Positions 24,011 to 35,700 of a stretch of 64,000 nt of DNA are shown here, one piece after another (positions within the stretch are counted from its first letter, which is position 1; every line of letters begins with the position of its first letter). The DNA is from Morinoia aosen (taxonomy: Eukaryota > Arthropoda > Malacostraca > Amphipoda > Talitridae), in contig CM059571.1 in NCBI GenBank assembly GCA_030386875.1, forward strand, positions 30,002,355-30,066,354, read 5' to 3'. Both the position numbers and the translations under genes were made by a program. The notes beneath the pieces were generated by a model. That model was given only the letters and a program-made list of their open reading frames with translations. It was not told the origin of the DNA and ran no database searches.

Positions 24011-25380
24011 TAGGGTTGTGACATTGCATATAATGCATATGCAGGAAAAACGTGCATATGCAGTTAAAACTTGCATATACAAATAAAAATGCATATGCAA
24101 ATCTTTGCATATAAAATAATACCTATATAAATGAAATAGTGCATGTGAATTTGAAATAGTGCATATGCATATGAACACGGCATATCTATCTATATATATA
24201 TTAATATGCTTGTATCGTATGACTGGCGTTTGCTGTCCGTACGTGTTCGCATGTTTTCATTAACAAGATAGAGCAGTCAGTATCTATAAGACATGTCATT
24301 TTAATGTAACACATTTTACCGTAATTAAACTAATTATTGTTCTCTTTAGGGGAAAATGCGTTTGTTATGCGTCTGGAACATTTCATGATACAGTTGTTAT
24401 ACACTGCAGGGCTAGTGATCTGTCGTTAGTGCTTTACAGTGTTTCTAAGTGTTTTTGTTGGTAGTGTTTGCTCCGTTCCTGTTCATTTAATATGCTTTAC
24501 AGTGATTTCAAGATTTGTTTAGTATATATTTGCGAATGTGGATATTTACTTTTAAGATTTATTATTGCATCTAATAATTGTTGATGGTCGTAAAAAAATC
24601 AAATATTTAACAGATTGTATTTACCAAGATGAAATATATTAATCTTGAATAAAACAAAATTTCAAGGACATACTGTTTGTCATAAGTGAAGATTGTAAGA
24701 TAGCATTCGAACTAAAAACACGCTAGAAATTGTAAACAAATTACCAAATACAATGGCGCGATAAGAAAGTGCTGATCCATATAAGAGTAAAAATGAATTT
24801 TTGTTTTTTGCAAAAATAAATATTGAGCAGTTGTAGTGTCCTACAAAGGCGTCAGGAATAGTTTTTTTCTAACTTAGATTGCTAGCCTAGCATTGATTTT
24901 GAATAATACTCAGAAGGAATTCCTAATTGAGTTTTTCGAAGAAATCGACACACAATGGCGGACAAGGAGGCATAACTTTATGTTCGGTTTCTTTAGGTTA
25001 GTTTAGGTTAGTTTAAGGAGCTTGTACAGTTTCCCAGGACCGGTTATTATTTAAAGGCCAATTGACACAGACGACTTTATAAAGCACTTTTTTAAAAATT
25101 TGCGATATTTTGGAAGTTGTATGGAATAGTTGTGATTTTAGGCCTAATTTAAAAAATTAATCTCAAATATTTCTGAACAAAATTTTGTCGTTTTTGGGGA
25201 AAACAATGATAATGCAGTTAGAAACAAAGCTACGCTTTCATGTATTGTAATTTTGTGTTTGGAAATCGTATTTTGACACAACTCTGATCACAACTGCTAA
25301 ATATTAATTATATTTTGCAGACTATAGCTTTAACCCTAAACTGTCAACACTGCATATTATTATCAATTGGGTTTTGAAAA

Positions 25381-25485
25381 TGGCTAAAGTAGACAAAGTC
25401 GAACGTCTGCATGAGCTGCAACGTGAATTCAAGGAGTATCAAGTAGTAGAAGGAGGTTTATTTTGTGTTCCTTGTGCAAAAGAGG
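25381..25485 (+). pseudogene. hAT transposase exon 1 (first half of the BED finger)
   Basis: ATG starts MAKVDKVERLHELQREFKEY and ends with LFCVPCAKE, the Cys-x-x-Cys half of a BED zinc finger, followed by a GT donor (GAG|GTAAGC). The acceptor that continues it is TTTTCCCCCAG just before 25,630. This gives the DNA-binding part of the transposase, which in hAT elements recognises subterminal repeats. Confidence 0.7.
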
Positions 25486-25629
25486 TAAGCTTCCATGAAA
25501 ATATCCCAATTGTACAGATTTTAAATATACTGTCCAATAATCTATAATGTTACAGTACATAATGTTTTGGTCAAATCATTTATCAAAGTCAATGATTCGA
25601 TAGCTTAATATTGAAAAATTTTCCCCCAG

Positions 25630-27100
25630 ATACAAAGCTCCAGAAGATCCTTGGTGACCCAGCATCTGCAAACAAGGGTTCATATCAGGAACAGAGAGCA
25701 ACTCCGACAAAATGAACAAGCCGGAGATGCACAGAATAAACAAGCCGAAGAGGTACCGAATGAGCAAGCCAATTTGCAAGCAAATCCTCAACCTGGTATT
25801 AGCCAACAACCCTCTAATGAATCTGGTGGGCATTCAAATCAAACATCTGCCACCCTGCAGCCTTACAAGTGAACGGAGTTCCATGAAGACTTAACAAGAG
25901 CCTTCATAGCCACTGATATACCACTGAATAAATTCAGCAATGCACAATTGAAGGCTGTTCTGAAAAAATACACAGGCAGAAACATTCCTTACCTAACTAC
26001 TCTGAGGAAATATTATGTTGCCGAGATATTCAAAATAAAGATGAACAATATAAGGAAAAAGGCAGCTGGGCAAAAAATTTGGATATCGATGGATGAAACC
26101 ACAGACGTTGAACAGCGAGCGCTACATCGCATGTTTTGTATTTGGAGTGCTGGGAGTAGCAGAACAGAAGAAATGTTATTTAGCAAACATCGCAGTTATG
26201 CCAGTAGTCAATCATGCCACTATCGCAGCTTTCATGAATGATTCACTCAAAGTCATATATCCTGAACAAGTTCCCTTTGATCAAATTCTTCTGGCATGTA
26301 CCGATGCAGCACCATACATGGTTAAATCCATGCGTGGTATGAGTGTACTCTTTCCCAAGATGATACATGTAACGTGCTTGGCTCACGGTTTGCATCGTGT
26401 TGCTGAGTTAATCAGGACCTGTTATCCAGAGGTTAACAGATTAATTTCATCAGCCAAAAGCATTTTCATCAAGGCACCACATAGAGTCCAAAAATTTAAA
26501 GAACTGAATCCAAATGTCCTACTCCCTCCAACTCCTGTTGTTACAAGATGGGGCACGTGGCTCAGCGCAGCAAAATATTATTCCACGTACTTTGAGGAAA
26601 TAAATTCTACAGTAATGTCCTTTGACAGAGATGAAGCCACATGCATTGGTGAATGTCAGGACCTTCTTCAAGACCTCCATTTGAAAACATCACTCGTATT
26701 TATTGACGCAAATTTCTCGGCGATTGCTTCCTCGATTGAGAAGCTTGAAACTCGGGGATTAGCCATAGCTGAGGGTGTGAACAGAATTTCTAAACTGGAA
26801 GAAGATTTAAATGAACTGTATGACAAAAGATTTTATAACAAATTGGTTTCTGTGCTGTTTAAAAATGTAGGATATTCGTTGATAAAAGATGTGAATGCTA
26901 TATTGAAAGGCCAGTTATAACAGAACAACAAACAAGCTAATTCTACCAGTCACCTTAGTCCATCTGATATGGGAGCATTACTACATGCCCCACTAGTTTC
27001 ATGTGATGTCGAGAGGGTGTTTTCTCAATATAAAAATGTTCTAGCAGACAACCGTAGAAAATTCAACTTTCTGAATCTCAAATACACAGTTGTGATAAAA
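25630..27100 (+). pseudogene. hAT transposase main exon (broken)
   Basis: It opens with SRRSLVTQHLQTRVHIRN, the His-rich half of the BED finger. A Gln/Asn-rich linker follows, then FSNAQLKAVLKKYTGRNIPY and WISMDETTDVEQR, with the first catalytic Asp of the RNase-H fold. Next come ACTDAAPYM with the second Asp, CLAHGLHRVAE and VTRWGTWLSAA, ending in LVSCDVERVFSQYKNVLADN, the hAT dimerisation motif. Stops lie at 25,870 (TGA) and 26,918 (TAA), and the frame shifts near 26,117, so it is a pseudogene. The acceptor precedes ATACAAAG. Homology is to BED-type hAT transposases common in insects. Confidence 0.85.
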
Positions 27101-27627
27101 GCTTGCTTATACCTTATTATATATACCTTATTTAGAAGCACAATGATACCAATCAATTGAGTGTTGTGTTGTTCCTGTTCTTGTTACTGCTTGCGGTGTT
27201 CTAGTTGTTTCATAGTTCTTGTTATTTTGTGTGGGGATTTATAAAATATTTAAATAAAAGATAAGAGATGATAATATATTTATTAACTAACACAATCTTT
27301 TCAGGACACGCATTTCTCTCAACTTAATGCAGCTATACAAGTTAACAGATATAAATTTTGCCCATTCTAAATGCAATTTAAAGAATTATCTTCTGATGCT
27401 TGAGAATTAATTTGTGTGCATATGCAGGAATTACATTGCAATTGCTAAACGCATATGCAGTTTCAATATGCATATTAATTTCGTATGCATTAATTACTAT
27501 GCATATGCATATAATTTACTTCATACGAAACTGCATATGCATTTAACAAATGCATATAACAGATGCATATTGAAAAATTAACTGCATATGCAATGCATAA
27601 TATGCAGTGCATATTGTCACAAGCCTA

Positions 27628-27635
27628 GTAATATG
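27628..27635. other. Target-site duplication, 3' side of the hAT element
   Basis: GTAATATG, identical to 24,003-24,010. The bases after it (TTATTGCCCGCACAATCGG) continue the LINE sequence seen in the mirrored arm. Confidence 0.85.
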
Positions 27636-27831
27636 TTATTGCCCGCACAATCGGTTGCTTTTCGAAAGTCAAGAAAAACAGAGAAGACAGGTTTTCCTGC
27701 AACTATATTAGAATAAAGGTTTTATAAATGATTTAATATAGCCTGTGTTGATTTTTTTTAGAGCGAAAACCATATTGTTTATCATAGGGAAATGACTTAA
27801 GTTTCAAATAAGAATACACTACACGTAAAGT

Positions 27832-29520
27832 CATTTTTATTAAGAATGATCAAATAAAACTGAACGAACGTTTCGGACTAACTGTCCATCTTCAGCAAAA
27901 AAAAAATTCAGTAAAACGGAACCAAATAAGAGAAATTAAAGCCCAAAAGTAGTATTTATACAAAATATAAACTTTGAAAAAACACAAAACAAACAACGGT
28001 AAAAAAATATGTAAAAGATGAAGGAAAACTGAATTACGCATTGGCAACATGAAGCGGGAAAGCACTTTGGGTGTCATTGAGAGCAGGTTTCATTTTGTAA
28101 ATATACAAAGATTCGAAAAGGCGCAGATCTGTTCTGTTAGAGGTACCAGCCAAGATTTTAAAAATTATTTATGGAGACCGGAACATTGCTCTCTTCCGCA
28201 TGAGATCTAACAGAGGACGTTGAGGGGACCCAAGAGGAAGACCAGTTCTGCAACTACGCCTAGCATGCTCGAAAACTCTAGTCTTCAGGGTACGGCAGGT
28301 AGAACCAACGTACTGCGATTCGCAACGTGAACAACTTTATTGGTACACCAGAGACGAGCTCAGTGAGGGTGGCAGTTTGTCTATGAAACGAGAAAGAGAA
28401 CCAATAGTAAAATTATTCACAAGGATCATTTGAACTTTGAGTTGCGGGAAAAACTTGTTAATAAGTCATTTAACATCCTCGCATAGTTTCAATGACTGAT
28501 CTCCAAAATACGGCAACTCAACATAGGAAGCTTATTGTGCACAAGATTGAACAGATTGAGAGTTATCATAAATTTTTGACAGAAATCTATTGATATGCCG
28601 GTCAACAACAGAAGGAGGAAAGCCGTTTTTCTCAAAGTATCGTCGCAAAAAGTTGAACTCTTTGTGTAAGTATTGAAAGTTAGAACACACATTAAACGCT
28701 CTATGGACGAGAGTACGAATGCCGCAAACCTTGAAATTGTATGAACAAAAGCTGAAAAAGCTGGTCCCGAGCCTAGAAAAAGTTTTCTTTCGGAAAACGG
28801 AGCACTGAAAAGTATTGCCGACTCTCTCTACACACGCATCAAGAAACGGCAACCTATCATTTTCTTCGTCTTTCCTAGTAAATATAATATTGCTTTGACG
28901 TGAATTTAAATATTTGTGGAAAAGGTCAGCATGAGCCTTATCTCTGAACAAAACAAATGTGTCATCAACATACCGCTTGTAAAATACTGGCCTAAAAACA
29001 GGAGAACATTCTTTTAACCAGTTTTGTTCAAGGTGCACAGAAATATATTAGAAAACGTTGGGCCTAGAGGTAAACCCATGCCCAACCCATCAACTTGCCT
29101 ATAATGTTTATTATTTAAAACGAAAAACGTATTACTCACTGCCAATTTTAATACCTTTTCAACAATACTGTGAGAGAGCCCCATGAAAGTTTGACAATGT
29201 GCAAATAATTTAGATAAGCCAATTTCTATAGTTTCAAGTGAAGGTAGATTGGTAAACAAATTTTTCACATCAATCAAAGGACGCCATGAATAGCCCATCA
29301 GCATTATCAAAATTACTCAAACTATCTGCAAATGCTTTAGAATTGTCTACAGTAAAAAAGCACAACACCTCGACCCTTACCTCTTTTGATCATTACGATG
29401 TCCTTTTTTACGGCAAGATTTTTCAAAAGCATAATGTTAGATTTGGGAAAAATTGCTGGAAATATTTTGAATGGTTTAAAATTGTAATAATACCTATGGA
29501 CAACATTTATGGGAAATAAT
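27832..29520 (-). mobile_element. Penelope-like fragment B: RT and GIY-YIG
   Basis: Minus-strand frames 29,014-29,310 and 28,532-29,038 carry the reverse transcriptase: DVKNLFTNLP, then YRQVDGLGMGLPLGPTFSNI, then the catalytic RYVDDTFVLF. PFLDACVERVGNTFQCSVFR and NGFPPSVVDRHINRFLSK mark its C-terminus. The GIY-YIG part follows at 28,060-28,340 (YVGSTCRTLKTRVFEHARRS and an FESLYIYKMKPALN end). A hammerhead-like pattern closes it. An N-terminal piece lies at 30,979-31,215, separated by about 1.4 kb of other DNA. The copy is broken in several places but is the fullest Penelope-like copy here. Confidence 0.85.
27867..27895 (-). ncRNA. Hammerhead-like motif, 3' end of fragment B
   Basis: On the minus strand: CTGAAGATGGAC, AGTTA, GTCCGAAACGTT. 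GGAC pairs perfectly with GTCC as stem II, and GAAACGTT gives the second core block. The first block reads CTGAAGA instead of CTGATGA. The same sequence is kept at 31,710-31,738 and, with small changes, at 60,361-60,387. Confidence 0.55.
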
Positions 29521-30978
29521 TCCCATACAATCGTTTCCAGCGAAGAAATATAAAATTTGAAGTAAGGTTTAATTAGTCAAGGTTTTTATTAGATCCACCC
29601 TTATATCGAGTGATTTAACGACATGAACGTAATGTACACAATGAACGCAATCGCAACTCTTAATATTTAATTTCATGTACAATTTTAATTTAACGCCTAG
29701 CATTCGCTAACCAGATAATTGCCTTTTTAAAAAACACTTTATTAAGTTGGTTAAAAGTTAGGGCGAGTTAAAAGTCCGCTTATGCCGTGGGCGTTAAAAC
29801 GTTAGCAGGCGCCGTCAAGGACCACAGTCCAGGGCGCTGTCGTGGCGAGCTCGAGACAACGGGCGCAGGCAGCAATAGGAGGCGAGGAACGTCGGCTCCA
29901 CGCGAAGGACTGAATTTTAAGAACACGTTGACTCGGTTCCGTACAAAGTTGACACCTCAAGCGGTGGCAGGCAGAGGACGAGTAACGCCGCGACTCAAGA
30001 AAAGGGCTGGAATAGTCGGTAGAACCCCGCGTCGACACCTCTGGCACACGCTCCACCCTCAACTGCTATGAGACAGAAGTATTAGCGAAAGTCAAGGCGA
30101 AACGACGCAACTAGCCAGTTAATTTCAAGTATTACGCAAATGCAACCTAATCATTCAAGTCCTGCTAGATATATACCTTAAAGCATCGGAGAGGCTAGCC
30201 TGTTAGAAATAAGCTGGAACAGCTGAAACCCGGCTGCAACAACGTCAGCACCAGCTGAAGCCTCCTCCGGAGTATACTATAAAAAAAACGTACAACCTTA
30301 AACCTCAAATAAACCACGATATTAATAAGGACAATATTTCACTTAAGAATCAACATCACCAATGACAATGAAAATGACAACACAATACAAGTAAAGCAAC
30401 TAACCTGAGTTTTTAATGCACTCAGTGACGATACGTTCAGACAGAAGGTTTAATTGAGGAAATTTAGAAGAAATCAGTAAGAGATTAAGTGCTTCAAGCG
30501 GAAAGACAGTAAGAATAATTAAGAGATTTTAGATACTTGCGAAAGAAGTTAAAGTTAGAAGATCGCTCTGATCCAGGCTAATTTAGCCCATCAAAAAGAC
30601 GAACGACTTCAATAGTAATATTAATAGTAAGAGTAATTAACGTCGCGAGGACGAGTTAAGAGTTAATTCATTGAAGTTTCAATGTTAATTTTAGTTAATT
30701 TTACTTGCCTGAAGCACCATAGGAAAATTGACACGATAGTCTACAAAATAAAAGTAATGAAATAATAGCACAAGCACATAAAATAATGAACAGAGAAAAA
30801 GCAGTCAGGAAGAGGGTAGAGGGTCTTAGCCTGAACTGGGTGCCACGGAACTAGCCGCGAACCACATCACCGAAGCGTAGGCCGACGCTGCAACACGCCT
30901 TTGTAGAGGCATAAACGGACGGATAAAAATAGCAACCTAAGCACTAAGTTAACCACTGCTTAATTCGACATAACGTCA
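29521..30978. other. GC-richer insertion splitting Penelope-like fragment B
   Basis: This 1.4-kb block separates the RT core (ending about 29,520) from the N-terminal part (30,979-31,215) of one minus-strand Penelope-like copy. A GC-rich stretch at 29,770-30,060 has overlapping open frames on both strands without known motifs. Size and a TATATATC word on the minus strand would fit a solitary LTR, but I could not define end repeats or a duplication. Unassigned. Confidence 0.4.
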
Positions 30979-31215
30979 TTAAAGAGTTGAGCTAACCTCA
31001 GCTTTTAAAGTAATCAAAATAAAGTAATCAAAATCCAATCTGTGAACTGGTAAACAGAAATCTAACCCAAAAGCTAGTAGACGGCAGAGTCTATCAGACA
31101 GATGTACAGAGCTATAGTTGAAAATTACATCTTTAGGGCCGACCGGTTCCAAATGATTCACAAGACCCAATGACTGAAGCTTTCTACTGTGTGTAGCTTC
31201 AACAGTTTTTTTCAA
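30979..31215 (-). mobile_element. Penelope-like N-terminal RT segment
   Basis: The minus-strand frame reads VIFNYSSVHLSDRLCRLLAF, then GLDFCLPVHRLDFDYFILI. This matches the conserved block near the start of Penelope-like reverse transcriptases (N-L-S x n L...LL..GL.F). It is in the right orientation and order to be the front of fragment B. Confidence 0.6.
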
Positions 31216-31223
31216 AGTTAAAA

Positions 31224-31790
31224 TTGATGGTAGAGATGCAACGATTCACCAAAACACGGTCACGTTGTTGTTCAACGTTGTTCACGTTTGAATTGCGGTA
31301 CGTTGGTTCTACCTGCCGTACCCTGAAGACTAGAGTTTTCGAGCATGCTGGGCGTAGTTGCATAACTGGTCTTCCTCTTGGGTCACCCCCACTGTCCTCT
31401 GTTAGATCTCATGCGGAAGAGTGTAATGTTCCGGTCTCCATAAATGATATTAAAATCTTGGCCGGTACCTCTTACAGAACAGATCTGTGCCTTCTCGAAT
31501 CTTTGTAAATTTACAAAATGAAACCTGCTCTCAACGACACCCAAAGTGCTTTCCCGCTTCATGTTGCCAATACGTAATTCAGTTTTCCTTTATCTTTTAC
31601 ATATTTTTTTACCGTTATTTGTGTTTTTTCAATGTTTAGGTTGTGAATAAATACTACTTTAGGGCTTTAATTTCTCTTATTTGGTTTCGTTTTACAGAAA
31701 TTTTTCTTGCTGAAGATGGACAGTTAGTCCGAAACGTTCGTTCAGTTTTATTTGATCATTTTTAATAAAAATGACTTTACGTGTAGTGTA
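31224..31790 (+). mobile_element. Penelope-like fragment B, right-arm copy (GIY-YIG and 3' end)
   Basis: The frame 31,224-31,508 holds LRYVGSTCRTLKTRVFEHAG, SSVRSHAEECNVPVSINDIK and the LCLLESL end, a near-complete GIY-YIG nuclease. The tail continues with KMKPALNDTQSAFPLHVAN after one stop. The 3' end includes the hammerhead-like motif at 31,710. Homology to the left arm begins at about 31,270. It stands head-to-head with the minus-strand N-terminal piece just upstream. Confidence 0.8.
31710..31738 (+). ncRNA. Hammerhead-like motif, fragment B right copy
   Basis: CTGAAGATGGAC, AGTTA, GTCCGAAACGTT, identical in the core to the left-arm copy. The paired GGAC/GTCC stem is kept despite about 10% divergence of the arms. 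Confidence 0.55.
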
Positions 31791-31967
31791 TTCTTATTTG
31801 AAACAAAAATCATTTCCCTATGATAAACAAAATGGTTTTCGCTTTAAAAAATCAACACAGGCTATATTAAATCATTTATAAAACCTTTATTCTAATATAG
31901 TTAGAGGAAAACCTCTCTTCTCTGTTTTTCTTGACTTTCGAAAAGCAACCGATTGTGCAGACAATAA

Positions 31968-31975
31968 CATATCAC
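31968..31975. other. Unoccupied site of the hAT insertion
   Basis: CATATCAC lies in LINE sequence that runs straight through (CAGACAATAACATATCACTC). In the left arm the same position carries the hAT element between two copies of GTAATATG. Confidence 0.8.
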
Positions 31976-32070
31976 TCTCGAAACTACACTGTTAGCGCAT
32001 TCGAGGGGTTGCCCATGATTGCTTCAGATCATACCTGACAAATAGGAAGCATTACGTTGTCAATGACGAG

Positions 32071-32422
32071 CCTCCTCAGGGGTTACAACTATTGTTTCTA
32101 TGGGAATTAGCACTCCCAGGGGGAAAATGTGTGACGGCCCGAGCTCAGAGTTAGATAGGCCTTCTTTTTGTTGAAATAAAATGTTTTTATCATCTTAAGG
32201 ACCCCCTTATTTCGGTCCACTGTTGTGTTGTTTTTCAGCTTCTGCTACTTTCTTCTACAACTTTTATTTTGTTTCATGAACTTCTTCCTCAATTTATTGT
32301 TTTTATGTCCTTCTGCGTAGATTCCGCATTCCTTAACCTCTATGCTAAATGGAGCCTTCCTCTTTCCTCTCTTGGATTCGGTGTTTTATTGTGGTGGTTA
32401 GGAAGGCTAAATTAAACTATTT
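32071..32422 (+). mobile_element. SINE-like retroposon, copy 2
   Basis: It begins CCTCCTCAGGGGTTACAACT and ends in an AT-rich tail (GGCTAAATTAAACTA). It is flanked by TCAATGACGA and TCATAGACGA, an imperfect 10-bp duplication, inside the LINE just upstream of its VPQGS block. It is the mirrored partner of copy 1. Confidence 0.65.
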
Positions 32423-32725
32423 CATAGACGATGCAAAATTAACCTACAGACAATTATTTATAGAGTCCCTCAAGGATCTGTCCTTGGCCTCTCCTATTCC
32501 TAATTTTTATCAATGATATTATTAAATCTACACTAATTTTTAAACTCATTTATTTTGCCGATGACAGCACGCTTTCCACGGTCCTTCCAATTCAAAATCA
32601 CGCTCTGATTGCGGAGAGTATAAATAACGAACTCCAAAAAAATTCATTGTGGCTTGAAGCTAATAAATGTGCCTTAATATCGATAAAACCAAACATATTA
32701 CATTCTCACGCAAGAAAAATATATC

Positions 32726-35700
32726 TGTGCGCCAAGCACCATCCATGCCCCTCTTCCCCCGTTCGCCTCAGAGGTCTTATAAGCGGTGAGCTCTTTAGGG
32801 CCCGCGCATTTGGTTCGCATCCCCACCTGTACTACATCGTCACCAATAAACGTCGCCTTTAACCAGCGTGATCTCTAACCTCTGTCTGCCTGCATATTTG
32901 GTGGCCAGAGAGTTGACGGACCCACGATTTTGAGAAGATATATTTGAGAAGTCAAGAAGATATAGTATTCGACGTGTAACCTACAGAAGTTTGAGAAGAA
33001 GATCCAGTGACTTCAGGAAATCAACACGGCGGAGAAGATTACTGATAACTGCAGAGAAATTAAGAGAACTACCGAGAAGATCGTCTGGTGACGACGAGAA
33101 TTATAACTTCTAAGAAGCGATTATAAGGACAGCATCTACAGAGAGAGAGCTTCAGAGATCTACGGAAAGAGTGACCACAGACCTAAAACTACATCTACGA
33201 GGTGGTTCAGCTACGTTATCTTCGTGCTGCGGACGTAGCAGTAACGGTGCATCGCCTCCAACGACTGCAGAGATCGCGACATCGTTCGACAACGACAACT
33301 AAAACTACAATTTAAGATAAGTAACGCAGCAACAATAAGTTGTTAATTGTTACAGTACTGTTGCGGTCTAGATATTCGTTGCGTGGGAGAGACAGCGTGC
33401 AGCAGCAGTGGTAGAGTTTTTGTCAGGCAGTTTTTTTGCAATAGCCGTCGCAGATGCCACAGTGCGTGCAGGCGTCAAGGTCAAGCTAGGCTGTATTTGC
33501 AGAGTGCAAGCAGTGTGTTCAATAACCCCTAGACATGAGCTGATTTTAAGATGCTATGAGAGCTGTTTTTTAAAGTGAGTGGCGTTATTTTCTTGGAGTG
33601 TTGTTGTAAGTGAATTAACTAAATTTGTATTGATTTAGTAACTGTTGTATAAATTTGCGTTTGAACAATCTTTAAGCTCAGTTCAGCAGTGATGTTATTT
33701 GTGTAATACCAAGATACGAAACTAGTAACGTAACTATGCCTGAAGTTTCCGTAACCAGCGCGTTTGAAACGAGTACCATGACTACCACGGTTATTTTTCT
33801 TGCGTGGATATATTGGCGAAAGAGACATAAGTATCCTTATATGTTTTTTGTAGCCTGTGCAGCATTTAGGTCATTACCTGAGTTTTTTTGCTGTTTGCGT
33901 CTGGTAAGATGTTGCAGGGGGAAGTGCGTTCCAATTTGCCCAAAGGTAATGCTGAAGACCTTTGTAAAACTCAACGTTCAAGCAGTTAGAGAATAAGAGG
34001 GAAATTGTTTGCAAGAGAATCATTGCATCGTGATTTCGAGGAAGTACTACTGATCAAAGGATCAATAATTATTATTGAAAGAACAATTCGCTGTATTAAG
34101 AGGACAGGAATTGAATAAAAGATGATGTACGAGTAGTACAATGCAGTAAAATGATGTAATAATGGTGAAATATGTACTGAGAAATGCAATGTGACTTCGA
34201 GAGTTAAGGATAAATTAAAGTAGGAAGAAGTAAAGGTACTCTTCCCGAGTGAAGTAAGTAATAATGGATGTTCAGATGATACATTCCTGATGTTATTGCT
34301 CTGAGTACGAAAGAAGAAATATGTGAGAAAAATAGAGCAAAAAGAGAAGATACCGCGGCAGAGTGAATGTCCGTGAGAGAATAAATAAAGCGTTTGCAGC
34401 GCTTGGTAAAAGATACCGACAAGTCTGTGGATATATCAGGTAAATGGTTAAGGTTACCAGGTACATTTACCAGCGAGGTCGAGTGATACTGTTGAGAAAT
34501 AGTGTTGAATTAATTCGCGCAGACAATTAAGTGAGTAAGCTTTAAGAGAAGCTGTTACCGTTGATTTTCGATGGGACTCTGATTTCAGTTCATAATTTCA
34601 TGTGGTGGAAATAATATAATTGATATCATGACGGTCAGAGTTTAGCATTGTAGATTACGGTTGTCATTGTGCTGGCGAACAGAAGTACTATACGAGAGTA
34701 ATAATGAGAGGCGATAGATGCCCATTAATTAACCACATGTGGTGGTCTGGTAATTAGTTAAGAGTAACGAGTAATAAAGTTTAGAGTGTGCAGAGTGTGC
34801 AGAGCAGCACGCATAATTTCATGTGCAGTTGAGCTGCAGTGCATTGGCTCAAGGCCGCAAGTAACTAAGGCTGTACCGTCCAGCCATTGAACTCTGCCAA
34901 GGCCGTGAGCGCCGTATTTGGCTGGCAACAGTTAACAGCGTGATCATGAATATGAATATGAATAGGTGAATATTCATGAATATGACTGGTGAATAGTCAC
35001 GAATAAGATGTGTTTTGGACAATTGACGAATAATTGAATAGTAGAGACTAATTAAAAGTAATAATAAAATTTAATTTGATTTATTTCTTAGTCATTTGTT
35101 TAACGAGAAAGGCGGTTTTTAATGTTTTTTGAGCACGTATAAACGATCTAGTACGTCATACAGTCATTTTGCAAGCCTACTCGAATTTCATAGTAAGTAA
35201 ATTTGAAATTAACATAAATAAATTCATAAATTTGAAGTTAATCAGACGTAAAAGAATGTAAAATTTATCGTCAAGTCTCCCAAAGTTTCTACGGGATAAC
35301 TTACAACTGATTGAACGATTAAAATTTTGAGTGTTTACCGTCAATATTGATTTTTACCTTGACAACAAATCGTGTTTTTACCTTATGTATTCAATTGTGT
35401 CTTTTTGTTGTATTTGCTTATGCTTCATGTTAACCTCGCATACGCTTTAGTATTTACCTTTTTGATTAAGGCATTAACGTCACGCGATATGTGAAATGTA
35501 AAGTAATCGTTTACAGTATAAAGGTTTAACAATTACAGAATAACAATTTTCTCATGTTCTTTTGTTAAAGCCGCACGTTTTGCGAGAATTGACGACTTTG
35601 CACATATTTAAAACTTTTTTGCCGTGCATTGTCTGAGAAAGGTTCAAGAACGCACTCTCATGTCTCGTTGACAATATGCTGAATTCACACTTTAAATATA

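Larger units (their letters stand above)
24011..27627 (+). mobile_element. hAT DNA transposon, 3.6 kb, complete ends
   Basis: Ends are TAGGGTTGTGACA and, inverted, TAGGCTTGTGACA, a typical hAT terminal repeat, flanked by an 8-bp duplication. Both subterminal regions (24,025-24,180 and 27,415-27,610) are packed with TGCATATGCA-type palindromes, the likely transposase binding sites. A spliced transposase gene with a BED finger and hAT catalytic and dimerisation domains lies between. The gene carries two in-frame stops and one frameshift, so the copy cannot make transposase itself. Its ends look competent for movement in trans. Confidence 0.9.
23203..27800 (-). mobile_element. CR1/jockey-type LINE RT fragment, left arm (interrupted)
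   Basis: Read on the minus strand, this is the twin of the plus-strand LINE at 31,796-37,460. It includes the end of the palm and thumb region (SLWLEANKYALIPIKPN), the fragment GVAQDCFRSCLTNRKQYVVN and the FRSKK-type upstream part. It is split by a SINE-like repeat (23,559-23,913) and by the hAT element (24,011-27,627). It is decayed, with several stops and shifts. Confidence 0.75.
20685..28335 (+). repeat. Left arm of the large inverted duplication
   Basis: The sequence is mirrored by 31,270-42,210. Matching landmarks in order are the TCATTTGTGTGA and TCTAGATTC words, the GC-rich 89-codon frame, the GIY-YIG domain of fragment C, its 3' end, the LINE, the SINE-like insert and the GIY-YIG end of fragment B. 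Removing the hAT element and its duplication leaves about 4.0 kb, the same as the other arm after its own insertions are removed. By eye the arms are roughly 90% identical. Confidence 0.8.

Noticed and set aside
23579-24178. Minus-strand frames of 74-79 codons near 23.6-24.2 kb
   Set aside because: They run across the SINE-like insert, LINE remnant and hAT end and are accidental joins.
24990-25025. Second telomere-like run (TTAGGTTAGTTTAGG) inside the hAT element
   Set aside because: Only about three irregular units, too short to separate from chance.
29787-30071. 94-codon Arg/Gly-rich frame and its minus-strand shadow
   Set aside because: Open because of high local GC; both strands open, no domain.
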